In this document: positions 18,035-26,161 of the stretch, piece after piece
Numbering within the stretch: position 1 is the first letter of the stretch
Layout: each line of letters opens with the position of its first letter
Program-made: the position numbers and the translations under genes
From: an uncultured Eubacteriales bacterium
GTDB taxonomy: Bacteria > Bacillota > Clostridia > Christensenellales > Borkfalkiaceae
Assembly (NCBI GenBank): GCA_900320065.1
Contig: ONQV01000008.1
Span: forward strand, 1 to 38,913
Direction of reading: 5' to 3'
DNA length: 38,913 nucleotides
Notes under the pieces: generated by a model
The model's input: only the letters and a program-made list of their open reading frames with translations
What the model was told of the DNA's origin: nothing
Database searches by the model: none

Positions 18035-18087
18035 ATTATACATAAAAAAAGGATAGTTGTCAATATGAATATGCATAAAAAAGGATA
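18035..18087 (-). promoter_or_regulatory. Consensus promoter of the ATPase gene with flanking direct repeats
   Basis: Minus-strand TTGACA (18063-18058), 17 bases, TATAAT (18040-18035). The motif CAT(A)6-7GGATA occurs twice in the same direction, at 18041-18055 (inside the spacer) and 18074-18087 (upstream of the -35). The copies are 33 bases apart, about three helical turns, as expected for a pair of operator sites. Confidence 0.55.
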
Positions 18088-18145
18088 TTATTTTACCGTT
18101 TTTTGCATATTTTTATAATGATAAAAAATATTTTATTTAATTGTT

Positions 18146-18166
18146 TGGGGACCAAATGGGGACTGA
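18146..18166 (+). repeat. Arm-type direct repeats, right end of element A
   Basis: TGGGGACCAA (18146-18155) and TGGGGACTGA (18157-18166) have the same 11-base period and strand as the pair near attL. Their presence only at the two ends of the segment supports 5726-18240 as one integrated unit. Confidence 0.55.
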
Positions 18167-18216
18167 ACAGTTAAAATCGTCAGTGTTTTACTTATTATTT
18201 TAAAATTGACTTTTAG

Positions 18217-18240
18217 GTTCGAATCCAGCTACCCCTGCCA
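18217..18240 (+). repeat. attR of element A: duplicated tRNA-Gln 3' end
   Basis: The bases gttcgaat (18217-18224) followed by the 16-base core (18225-18240) restore the T-loop, 3' T-stem, acceptor strand and CCA of tRNA-Gln. Upstream bases (tttta) do not continue the tRNA. It is also the left border (attL position) of element B, because a second integrase with its own repeats follows. Confidence 0.75.
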
Positions 18241-18241
18241 C

Positions 18242-18271
18242 AGCCTGACAGCAAAACCGTCAGGCTTTTTC
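18242..18271 (+). terminator. Terminator following the displaced tRNA 3' end
   Basis: The 8-base-pair stem agcctgac/gtcaggct (18242-18249, 18259-18266) is followed by T5. It is placed directly after the tRNA 3' end copy, as the original tRNA terminator or that of element B would be. Confidence 0.75.
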
Positions 18272-18343
18272 TTACGATTTTTAAGGTTCTACTCTTCAAC
18301 TTTTACCATGTTTTTAATGCCGTTTTTACTGTTCACGGCGCGA

Positions 18344-18390
18344 ATTGTGGGGTAAATTGTGGGGTAAAATTACTTAAAATCGCGGGGTAA
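18344..18390 (+). repeat. Arm-type tandem repeats of element B
   Basis: ATTGTGGGGTAA is exactly tandem at 18344-18355 and 18356-18367, with a third variant copy (AATCGCGGGGTAA) at 18378-18390. Position relative to the att copy and to the integrase stop matches the TGGGGACTAA pair of element A, but the sequence differs, as expected for a different integrase specificity. Confidence 0.6.
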
Positions 18391-18419
18391 ATCTTTTTAT
18401 CAGTCAAAGATTTTAAATT

Positions 18420-19721
18420 TTACAATATATAATTCACTTTTTGTGCTTCGTTTACCAAATATTCTTTTGAATAATCCGTGTATCCCCTGTCAACGGCAGA
18501 AGTTTTGACGTCTTTATCGAACGAGTGTCCCGCCCATAGCATTACGACTTCCTGATTACATCCCGCTTCCTTCGCTCTCGTTATAAACGTATATCGAAGT
18601 TCGTGAACGTGATGGTCGGGAAAAATTCTCTTGAACGTAGTATGTATCGTATGTATATTCGTCTTTTTCGCTTTCGCAAAATCAACGCTTTTAAGCACTC
18701 TCTTAAATACAGGCGTAAACGGTATCGTCCGCTTTACTTCTTTCCGTCCGAGTTTGGTTTTACTCGTGATACAGGTCAATTCGTCGTTTTCTACTTCTAT
18801 CGTTTTCAGTTCGGAACGCCTTAATCCGAAATATAGAAGAACCAAAAGCGCGGAACTTGCTTCGTTTTCTTTATGTTGCTCGCAATATTCCACAAGCCTT
18901 TTTTCTTCGTCTTTCGTTAGCGCGTTTCCTTTTTTGGATTCGTAATACGGCAGAATAATTTTTTTCATAGGCGAACTTATACCTAAATCTTCCGATATTA
19001 AATCGAAAATACAGGTAAGTGCTAAATGCACTTTTTCTGCTGTTCTATGTTTTCCTTCCTTTACAATGCCGAAAAGATAATCCTGAATTACGCTTCTCGT
19101 CATCTGTTCCACCGTATATTTACCAAATTTCTTCCGCAGATTATATTCCGCTACCCTTTCGTATTCTTTATACGTAGATTCTTTTACCGTCTGCTTCTTT
19201 ATTTTAAGCCACTCGTCCACGTAGTTTATAAAAGGAATACCTACTTTTTTGCGGTTAAGCAGTTCCCGCGGGCTTACGTTAAGACACATAACTCCCGCGC
19301 CTGCGGTAATATTCAAAAGTTTTTCGATAAATCTCTTTTTCATTTCATTAAAGTCTTTTGCGCTCGCATATATGTCAAGCCCGTATCTTCTGTAATGCGC
19401 CTCGTAAACTCCTTTATGAAATCTGTAATGTACAATCCTGTCGCTACAGGCAAATAAGTTTTTGTATTTGTCAAGCATAACGTTTATCTCCTTTTCCGTG
19501 ATTTTAAATGTTGTGCTGACTTTTGCCTGTCGCTCCACTTTTTTACGCCGTTTTATTCTTAATTCTTTATTCGGCGCAAATCCCGATTTTGACGACACTA
19601 AATTCCGTAATTTATCGTAAGCAACAGAACCTGCCACTAATTCCATAATTTTACTCATTGTCGCATCGTCGTTTGTCCTGTTAAGTTGTTGTAATAATTT
19701 TGCTATCTCCCTATATTCCAC
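18420..19721 (-). CDS. int: Tyrosine recombinase / integrase of element B
   Basis: 433 residues, complete. An N-terminal extension of about 160 residues is basic in part (ELRIKRRKKVERQ). A SAM-like core-binding domain spans about 165-255 and a catalytic domain 265-433. Catalytic residues are visible: Arg301 in FGLRRSEL, the HELRYTF box (His373, Arg376), His399 in WAGHS, and the nucleophile at Tyr414 or Tyr417 (GYTDY). It points toward the tRNA 3' end copy 180 bases away, the usual layout for tRNA-targeting elements. Its C-terminus resembles the 80-residue integrase remnant of element A. No excisionase gene is recognisable nearby. It could in principle act on the att sites present here. Confidence 0.93.
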   Translation of the reverse strand: MEYREIAKLLQQLNRTNDDATMSKIMELVAGSVAYDKLRNLVSSKSGFAPNKELRIKRRKKVERQAKVSTTFKITEKEINVMLDKYKNLFACSDRIVHYRFHKGVYEAHYRRYGLDIYASAKDFNEMKKRFIEKLLNITAGAGVMCLNVSPRELLNRKKVGIPFINYVDEWLKIKKQTVKESTYKEYERVAEYNLRKKFGKYTVEQMTRSVIQDYLFGIVKEGKHRTAEKVHLALTCIFDLISEDLGISSPMKKIILPYYESKKGNALTKDEEKRLVEYCEQHKENEASSALLVLLYFGLRRSELKTIEVENDELTCITSKTKLGRKEVKRTIPFTPVFKRVLKSVDFAKAKKTNIHTIHTTFKRIFPDHHVHELRYTFITRAKEAGCNQEVVMLWAGHSFDKDVKTSAVDRGYTDYSKEYLVNEAQKVNYIL

Positions 19722-19739
19722 TTTCTCCTTAATTTTTTA

Positions 19740-20336
19740 TTTGCGCGGGAATATTCTATTCCCAATCGACTACAATGTTCTCTCGCCATTTACTACAAAT
19801 TGTTCTCCCTTATTTTATTTCCGACAGTTTCAGGAAGATGCGAGTATTTAACCATTACAATTCTGCTCGTAATGTCCCACAGTCGGATTGTTATTCAGTT
19901 GTCTTATTTGATTGTGTAAGCCTATGGTAAATTTTCGTTACTACGATTATATGTACTTACCACTCGCTTGTCAATCTTTTTTACGTCCAAGTCATTTTAT
20001 TCCTCCTTCTAATATTAAGCCACGGGAACACCCGTAATATTAGTAAATTTTAAAAATTTTTTCTTATTAGTAAAAATTTGCTACTAAAATTTTGGTGGTT
20101 TCTTTTCTATTTTCCAAGCAGGTAAAGGAAAACGCACCGTTTTCGTTTTGCAGCAATCGGGAAACCCGATTCTGTTGTTTTTAAATTAAAACAGGTTTCC
20201 TGTTTGTAACCATACGGTTTTCGCCAAAATACTCGATTTTGGGAAAACCCTTTACATGCTTTCAATTCTTACTGTTTTCCCAAAAATATATTTCTGCTTG
20301 CTTGCATACATATTTGCTTTTTATTTAAAATAGTAC
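19740..20336. other. Non-coding, hairpin-rich region upstream of int
   Basis: About 600 bases with no convincing gene. It holds a run of short perfect hairpins: CGGG-aaca-CCCG with flanking AATATTA/TAATATT (20011-20041); GAAAACG-cac-CGTTTTC (20128-20144); AATCGGG-aaa-CCCGATT (20155-20171); AAACAGG-ttt-CCTGTTT (20189-20205); and a two-part hairpin with GGTTTT/AAAACC outside and CCAAAAT/ATTTTGG inside (20216-20249). Three of them share a 7-3-7 geometry. Function is unknown; an origin of transfer or replication, or a regulatory leader, are possibilities. Confidence 0.6.
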
Positions 20337-20374
20337 AAAAAAAGTCGATGATATTTTCTATCAACGACTTTTTT
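20337..20374. terminator. Bidirectional terminator ending the glycan cluster
   Basis: AAAAAAAGTCG-A-TGATA / TATCA-A-CGACTTTTTT folds into a 16-pair stem with one A-A mismatch and a 5-base loop. A-rich and T-rich flanks let it work from either strand. It is placed downstream of the last gene of the long minus-strand cluster. Confidence 0.75.
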
Positions 20375-20441
20375 GAAGATGTGAATATTATTTTTCTATA
20401 TTAAGTTGTTTTAATTAAACCGAATAACCACACCTATTCAT

Positions 20442-20554
20442 AAGATTAAATCACTAATTTCCCAACTATTTAGGTGTTATACCACTGTTTCTTTGAGCGG
20501 AAATTCCGCAAAATCCGCCCCTACTATCGGATGTTTTTCTTTTACTGTTTTTAT
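20442..20554 (-). pseudogene. N-terminal fragment of an RpiB/LacA-type isomerase gene
   Basis: Directly after the SGNH hydrolase stop, the minus strand encodes KTVKEKHPIVGADFAEFPL and KETVV, then a stop, then HLNSWEISDL. This aligns with the start of the complete isomerase at 21355-21933 (KTVKDKYLVVGADFAGFPLK, VVVEHL, GWKILDL). The ATG is now ATA and the rest of the gene is gone. It suggests the isomerase-esterase unit was once tandemly duplicated and one copy was largely deleted. Confidence 0.7.
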
Positions 20555-20570
20555 AATAAAGCTACTTATT

Positions 20571-21293
20571 TTAAATCTCAAACATTTTTTCTATTATCTT
20601 TATCGCTGTGTAATAGTGAAACTCTCTCTTCGGGTGATTATAGTAATTAGCAAGAAGTTCCGTCGTATCCACTCCGCTTTCTTCCATCTTCTTCCACGCC
20701 GAATATATATCGCAGAATTTTACCCCGCACTTTAACGCAGTTTCTTTCGCCGCTTTATAATATATATCCGTTATTCCACCGTTCTGTATTCCAGCAAAAA
20801 ACTTCGCAAGGTCTTTTTCTCTGTCTTCCTTTAAGTTATGGCTTACTTTCGTGTCCATTATATTCTGAAACACGAATATGCACTCCGCGCCTAAATTTTT
20901 CACCTTACCGAAAATACTTTCAAGCGCCACGGTATAATCCTTTAACTTTTCTTTCCCTCCGCAAGCGTCGTTAAGCCCGAAACTTGCTACGACTAAATCG
21001 GGTTTATACGGCGCAATATCTCTTTCAAAACGATTATTTCCATTCACCGCGTTATCCCCGCTTATGCCCGCGTTAATTAAGTTTATCTGCGCAGCGGGAT
21101 AAAGAATATTTAATATTTCTTTCACCCTTGTCGGATAAGCACTTTTTGCGTCGAATACCGTCTGCACGCCCTTGTCATCAAAATAGCACTCAAAACACCC
21201 CTGCGTTACGCTGTCGCCCAAAAAGGCTATCGTTATTGGCTCTGCACCATATATATCCACGTTTTTTGCACTTATCCTTTCAATTATTTTCAT
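20571..21293 (-). CDS. SGNH/GDSL-family hydrolase
   Basis: 240 residues. Block I is FLGDSVTQG (Ser28), block II INAGISGDNA, block III ASFGLNDACGG, and the C-terminal catalytic His is in YYNHPKREFHYY. No signal peptide, so it is probably cytoplasmic. It resembles lipolytic/acetylesterase SGNH enzymes, and rhamnogalacturonan acetylesterases belong to this superfamily, but the substrate cannot be assigned. It follows the isomerase gene by 62 bases with AAAGGGA before the ATG, and is the last intact gene of the cluster. It is only distantly similar to the SGNH enzyme at 13369. Confidence 0.85.
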   Translation of the reverse strand: MKIIERISAKNVDIYGAEPITIAFLGDSVTQGCFECYFDDKGVQTVFDAKSAYPTRVKEILNILYPAAQINLINAGISGDNAVNGNNRFERDIAPYKPDLVVASFGLNDACGGKEKLKDYTVALESIFGKVKNLGAECIFVFQNIMDTKVSHNLKEDREKDLAKFFAGIQNGGITDIYYKAAKETALKCGVKFCDIYSAWKKMEESGVDTTELLANYYNHPKREFHYYTAIKIIEKMFEI

Positions 21294-21354
21294 GCTATTT
21301 CCCTTTGAATAAAACCTATAATAAAAATTCTAATTTGTATTTTGGTAGTATAAT

Positions 21355-21933
21355 TTATTCCGGTTTTTTATCGAAATCCAGCGTTAAGTCATAATCGCCG
21401 AGTTTGTTTACCTTAAAACCGTTCTTCTTGTATTCTTCATAATTAAACGCTTCAAGTTCGTCGATTGCAAGTTTATGGAATTCATAGAAATTATGCCACC
21501 ACTCCCAGCCGCTGCCGAGTGAGTTAGATAAATATGCGTCCGCTATGTCGCAAGCTGTCTGCGGCGCCACGTAAAACGCTCCCATCGCAAGTACGTTTAC
21601 TCCGTTACCCGTTATAGCACGGGTTGCCGCGGGTAAACTCTCTACTACCCCTGCGTGTACGTGCGGACACTTACTTGCCGCTATATGTATTCCCATACCC
21701 GTTCCGCAGAATATCATTGCCCTTTCGTAATTCCCTTCGGATATTTCAGCACCTACTCTTAATCCTACCCTATGGAACATTAAATCCGTATCTTTCGGGT
21801 CGCTGTCTTTTTTTACGCCTAAATCAAGGATTTTCCAACCCTTTTTGGTTAAGTGTTCGACTACGACTTCCTTTAACGGAAATCCCGCAAAGTCCGCGCC
21901 TACTACTAAATACTTGTCTTTTACCGTCTTCAT
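21355..21933 (-). CDS. RpiB/LacA/LacB-family sugar isomerase (DhuI-like candidate)
   Basis: 192 residues, longer than RpiB (about 150). The N-terminus is YLVVGADFAGFPLKE; the family active-site Cys is in MIFCGTGMGIHIAASK, followed by HVHAGV and NVLAMG. The C-terminal extension has WEWWHNFYEF. Members interconvert phosphorylated or uronic ketoses and aldoses. A relative, DhuI, isomerises 4-deoxy-5-hexosulose-uronate released from unsaturated uronides. With a glycan cluster and a KDG route in the same window, that is the most attractive role, though ribose-5-phosphate or another sugar phosphate isomerase is possible. AGAGGAG lies before the ATG; 12 bases separate it from the GH106-like gene. 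Confidence 0.8.
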   Translation of the reverse strand: MKTVKDKYLVVGADFAGFPLKEVVVEHLTKKGWKILDLGVKKDSDPKDTDLMFHRVGLRVGAEISEGNYERAMIFCGTGMGIHIAASKCPHVHAGVVESLPAATRAITGNGVNVLAMGAFYVAPQTACDIADAYLSNSLGSGWEWWHNFYEFHKLAIDELEAFNYEEYKKNGFKVNKLGDYDLTLDFDKKPE

Positions 21934-21945
21934 ATCTTTTCTCCT

Positions 21946-24792
21946 CTATTTACTTTTTTTAATTGTTATTTTTTCAATGCCGAAATCAACGAAATGATAA
22001 TCGTGAGTATAATACTGTGAAACTCCGTTTCCCCAGTCTCCGCGCATTGTAAACATAGTCGGACAAACGCCCATAGGATCTACTACGCCTTTAAGATGAT
22101 GCGGTCCGTAAAGATTGCGAAGACTTGACCTTAAAACTATCGTAATTTCGTTCTCGCCCTTAATAAGCGCATCGGTTATATCCGCTTTGCTATCTAACAC
22201 CATTGAAATTATTTTGCCGTTTACGATTATATCGGCAACACAAAATCTTCCTTCAATTTCAATTGTCCTTTTACCTTTGCCATTGTAAAAATAATGACCG
22301 CCATAAGTAAATTTTCCCGCAAAAAATTTAAATCCGTACTCATAGTTTTTAACCGTAACAGGCGGATAAGCGTCCCTTTTGCTTATTGAAAAGTCGTCGT
22401 TTACAATAAAATCGCCAATCAGATAAGAATTTTCGATATGTGTATCGTAATATAGACACGTCCGTATGCCGCCCGTCGCCAAAGGATCAAATAGCGCAAA
22501 ATGCACGCCATCGTGCTGAAAGTAATCTACACCGTAAATAAACTCGTTTTCACCGATAACAAGCGCGTCCGATATATCACTTTCAATAAAATTTATATCG
22601 TAATCGGACTGTTTGAAATTTACGGCTTTTCCGTTTAATCGTGTGAGAAAATATCTGTTTTTTTCCACTCTTAACTTTAACGCTACTTTATCGTTTAATA
22701 TAAATGTTTGTTTTATGAATATTCTGCCTTTATAATCTGCCCGCAAAAGTTCTTCAAAAAACTGTGTTAGCGGTTCTTTTGCCCCGAAGTTTATTCCGTC
22801 GTAACTTAGAAAACCGTAATCTAATACCAACGTGTTATCTGTAACGCTTTTAACCGAAAAATTTGCCGTTATGTTTTCAACGTTTATTGTATTATCTTTT
22901 TTTATTTCTCGTTTTTTTAGCGAAGTGCCTTTTATCAAAATTACGCTTTCGTTATTTTTTAGGCAAAAACCATCTTCGACAGGGAAGGTTTTCAGCGACA
23001 ATAAATTGAGTTTTTGATAGTTTTTGCTTATACCTTTTACTTCACAATAAGATTCTTCCGTTCTGGAATAGTTTTTTAAAAAAACGTAATCCCCTATTCT
23101 ACCTTTTCTCGAAGTTATTTGCGTTTTACCGTCTTCACAAGTAAAATTAAACGTCAGCGAAGTTATTATTTCGTTAAAATCAACGTTTGATTTTAAATCA
23201 AAATCAAACTCCTTGCCGTCCAAAAACTTCGGTTTACCAACGAAAAAGATTTTACCGCCGAAATTTTTTAAGATGTCATAAGTACTTTTTGCAATAGTAT
23301 CCATCTCCGGAACAATAACCGTAGAATAAACACGTTTGCCTATTGTAATCCCGTTTTTACCGGCTTTGCCGTATTTTTCGAGAATCGTTTCGTCGGCAAA
23401 GTGATATAAAACACCTTTCTTTCTTAATAAAGCAATGAAATCTGCAAATCTTTTTTCCGTTTCGGATACACTTTTTAAGTTGTCTTTCCTTATATATTCA
23501 AGCCATATATCACGCATAGGGTGAATTATAAGAACATCGCATCTTTCTTCGGTGTTTGCAATTATATATCCGAGTCTTGTAAAATATGCGTTAAAGATAT
23601 GAAACTTATCCCACCAGTTGTTTTGTTTTGAAAAAATAGGCGGGTTGTCGTACTTACCTTGCCCTGCAATCGAATAAGGTACAAGATGGTGGCATAAAAG
23701 ATTTACGCCGTTAAAATACTGATAATCCCCTAAACTTTTGAGTTCTTCCGGCGTAGCGTCGTACCCCGCACACCCGAAAGACTCGGTCAAAATAAATTTC
23801 TTGCCGAGTTGACTCGCTACGCTTGCTACTTGTTTAGGCGCTAATTCCGTCCAACAATTTCTTTCAAGACAATCTACCCCAGGAATATGTTCGTACTCGT
23901 AAGTAGGCATACACGCCGCGCCGCCCCACATTTGGGTATAAAGCGAAGTTTCTTCGACGCTATGCCCCGTCAACTCGCAGTTATGATTACTGCACCATTT
24001 ATAAAGCCGTTCGTAATAATTATGTACGTACAGGTAATTCATTGCGGAATAATATTTCTGTCTGAAATAATACCCCCGTTCGTCGTGCAAAAAAAGATAT
24101 ACGAGTCCGTCTTTTACGTTCTCCCCGTAATTTTCTTTGAAAAACTTTTCACAAGCGGGCGCGTACGGAGTTTCGTACCTGTAAAACTGCGGTTCGTCGG
24201 TAAAAAAACCTGCAAGTTCTTTGCCGAAACTTTTTTTATATCTGGCATAGTATTTTTCGTGCGTTTCCGCTATAAACGCGTCTGTAAGTTTGGGATTAAG
24301 TATATCGGTATTCGACGGACTTACGATAAGATAAACGCAATGATATTCGGTAACTGCGTTATCGCCGCAAAAAATTCTTTCGTAGCCGTTATCGTTTTTT
24401 TTGTAAACGCAAAAAGCGTTCTCGTCGAAAAAAGATTTTATTTCGTACCTTAAAAATCTTGCGCGAAAATTTTCGTATTGTAATAATTTCCCACCGACAA
24501 ACCCGCTCGGATAACCGTTCTCGTCGTATATCCATACACGCATTTTTAATCGCTTCGCAGTCTTTAAGCATAAATCCACGCACGAAAACCATTTTTCACC
24601 GAGATATTCGTCTATTAGCCCCATTCTTGCGTGGATAATAAATCCGCCCACACCGGTTGAGTACATTTCTTCTATCTGCCGTTCAAGTTCTTTTTCGTTA
24701 AGCGCGTTATTCCAACTCCAAAAAGGTATAGGACGATATTTCAGCAAATCTTTTTTATATGCTTTTTTTAATTTATTTACCGTTACTTGCAT
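21946..24792 (-). CDS. GH106-like glycoside hydrolase (probable alpha-L-rhamnosidase)
   Basis: 948 residues, no signal peptide, so probably cytoplasmic. The N-terminal barrel shows the family opening PFWSWNNALNEKELERQIEE, then GGFIIHARMGL, WIYDENGYPSG at 87-97 and GFFTDEPQF at 195-203 (acidic pair). Further motifs are LTGHSVEET, ILTESFGCAGYD and LIIHPMRDIW. The last 150 residues contain a galactose-binding-like beta domain (ITDALIKGENEITIVLRSSL; GVVDPMG). GH106 enzymes release L-rhamnose from rhamnogalacturonan-type chains. The subfamily is broad, so the sugar is not certain. GGAGATG precedes the ATG. Confidence 0.8.
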   Translation of the reverse strand: MQVTVNKLKKAYKKDLLKYRPIPFWSWNNALNEKELERQIEEMYSTGVGGFIIHARMGLIDEYLGEKWFSCVDLCLKTAKRLKMRVWIYDENGYPSGFVGGKLLQYENFRARFLRYEIKSFFDENAFCVYKKNDNGYERIFCGDNAVTEYHCVYLIVSPSNTDILNPKLTDAFIAETHEKYYARYKKSFGKELAGFFTDEPQFYRYETPYAPACEKFFKENYGENVKDGLVYLFLHDERGYYFRQKYYSAMNYLYVHNYYERLYKWCSNHNCELTGHSVEETSLYTQMWGGAACMPTYEYEHIPGVDCLERNCWTELAPKQVASVASQLGKKFILTESFGCAGYDATPEELKSLGDYQYFNGVNLLCHHLVPYSIAGQGKYDNPPIFSKQNNWWDKFHIFNAYFTRLGYIIANTEERCDVLIIHPMRDIWLEYIRKDNLKSVSETEKRFADFIALLRKKGVLYHFADETILEKYGKAGKNGITIGKRVYSTVIVPEMDTIAKSTYDILKNFGGKIFFVGKPKFLDGKEFDFDLKSNVDFNEIITSLTFNFTCEDGKTQITSRKGRIGDYVFLKNYSRTEESYCEVKGISKNYQKLNLLSLKTFPVEDGFCLKNNESVILIKGTSLKKREIKKDNTINVENITANFSVKSVTDNTLVLDYGFLSYDGINFGAKEPLTQFFEELLRADYKGRIFIKQTFILNDKVALKLRVEKNRYFLTRLNGKAVNFKQSDYDINFIESDISDALVIGENEFIYGVDYFQHDGVHFALFDPLATGGIRTCLYYDTHIENSYLIGDFIVNDDFSISKRDAYPPVTVKNYEYGFKFFAGKFTYGGHYFYNGKGKRTIEIEGRFCVADIIVNGKIISMVLDSKADITDALIKGENEITIVLRSSLRNLYGPHHLKGVVDPMGVCPTMFTMRGDWGNGVSQYYTHDYHFVDFGIEKITIKKSK

Positions 24793-24824
24793 TACATCTC
24801 CGAAATCGCTAAATAATCTTATTA

Positions 24825-26093
24825 CTATTTATTCAGATAAATTTCCGTACTGAATACACAATCCGGACTTATATCGCTATGGTAAACTTCAAACGCAAAA
24901 GCAACTGTATCTATCGGTAGCGTATAAGAATATACGCCGTTTATCGGCTCTACGGTTTCAGAAATAAACTCCCATTTATGGCTGTCTTCGTCCTTACTCG
25001 TCGTATATACGAATTTTACCGCATCAAACCTCTTATTCGTATAACGTAAAGTCGCAACGCCGCTCGATACCGTTACCCCGTCTATTATCGTTATTTCCTT
25101 GCCGAAAAGCACGTGCTGGAAAAACTCGTAGATCTCCGGCGTTTTTGTGTACCAATGTCCGTGTCCTAAATCGCTATGCTGTGCGAAGAACTTTTTGCCT
25201 TTTACGAGCTGCGCGGACTTTTGTCTGTTCTTAACCGAAAAACAGTTGTCGTTTATGCCGGCAACAAAAAGCGTAGGTTTAACGTCAAAGGTAAGATAAG
25301 ACGACGGATCATAATATTTAATCCATTCTTTAAGGTCGCTCCCGCTTAACCCGTTAACAAGCACCTTATCGTTAAGCCCCGTCCATTTCGAGTCCTCATA
25401 TAAATATCCCGCACCGTAAACGGGCGCAAAACAAGCAAACCTTTTATCCACAGCCGACGCAAAAGAAGTGGCGACGCCGCCCCAACTTATACCCGTAAGA
25501 CATATCAGATTAGGATTAACGTCCGAACGGGCTCGCAAAACGTTGTTAGATAAAATTATGCTTGCTACCACGTGGTACGTCCAGGAATTTAACTTGTCGT
25601 CCACGCTATCGTTAAGCGGGCCGTTCCTTTCGGAGACTCCGCCTTCGGGATTGACTTCCTTTACGAAACTATCCGACAGTTGATTAGAATAAGTATCGAA
25701 AGCAAGCGCGACGTAGCCTTTTTTATTCCACCATCTTACCCATTCGGGGAAAACTTCGCCGTTACCTCCGTGAACGAGTATTACAGCAGGATAACCGCCC
25801 TGTGGCATGGGAAAATTTACTGCGTCAGGTACGCCTATTGCCGCAAACACCCACGTTTCATTTAGGTTTTTAGGTGTATAAGCGAAAGACTTAAACTTGA
25901 AAAAGTCAAGATTATCATTTATGCTTTTAAACGCTTTTATTTCCGGATTTATAGCAAAAAGCGATTGTGTATTCCACATTAAATCGGGTTTAACAACGTC
26001 TGCAATCTTATAAGGATTTACGGGCAAAGGCGTTTTCGACGCATCTTTGTTGTAATCCGTTGAACGATCGAACACTCTCCCGCCGACAATCAT
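24825..26093 (-). CDS. Alpha/beta hydrolase, acetyl-esterase-like
   Basis: 422 residues, no signal peptide. Oxyanion loop LVHGGNG at 107-112, nucleophile elbow TGISWGG (Ser203), acid in AGINDN (Asp282) and His in DLGHGHWY (311-313). The C-terminal 90 residues form a beta-rich add-on (ITIIDGVTVSSGVATLRY). The arrangement resembles acetyl-xylan esterase/dienelactone-hydrolase relatives found in carbohydrate clusters, so removal of acyl groups from imported oligosaccharides is likely. The substrate is not defined by sequence. AAAGGAGC precedes the ATG; it lies between the DMT transporter and the GH106-like gene on the same strand. Confidence 0.8.
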   Translation of the reverse strand: MIVGGRVFDRSTDYNKDASKTPLPVNPYKIADVVKPDLMWNTQSLFAINPEIKAFKSINDNLDFFKFKSFAYTPKNLNETWVFAAIGVPDAVNFPMPQGGYPAVILVHGGNGEVFPEWVRWWNKKGYVALAFDTYSNQLSDSFVKEVNPEGGVSERNGPLNDSVDDKLNSWTYHVVASIILSNNVLRARSDVNPNLICLTGISWGGVATSFASAVDKRFACFAPVYGAGYLYEDSKWTGLNDKVLVNGLSGSDLKEWIKYYDPSSYLTFDVKPTLFVAGINDNCFSVKNRQKSAQLVKGKKFFAQHSDLGHGHWYTKTPEIYEFFQHVLFGKEITIIDGVTVSSGVATLRYTNKRFDAVKFVYTTSKDEDSHKWEFISETVEPINGVYSYTLPIDTVAFAFEVYHSDISPDCVFSTEIYLNK

Positions 26094-26161
26094 TTATAAC
26101 GCTCCTTTTATTCTAATACGGTTACTTGTTACACGGAACTTCTTCCGATATAACGTCTTAC

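Noticed and set aside
18420..19721. The complete integrase considered as the integrase of element A rather than of a second element.
   Set aside because: It lies outside the attR copy, has its own different arm-type repeats, and element A already has an integrase C-terminus in the matching place next to attL. The far end of element B remains unseen, so this is a reasoned choice, not proof.
19964..20007. GGAGG followed by ATG ACT TGG ACG TAA on the minus strand, 280 bases upstream of int: possible Trp/Thr leader peptide or decayed excisionase gene.
   Set aside because: The frame has only four codons, and longer readings in other frames hit stops and show no convincing family match. Nothing links it to amino-acid control of an integrase.
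20128..20205. Regularly built 17-base palindromes considered as a small CRISPR array.
   Set aside because: The stems differ in sequence, spacings are unequal (27 and 34 bases), and no cas genes are present.
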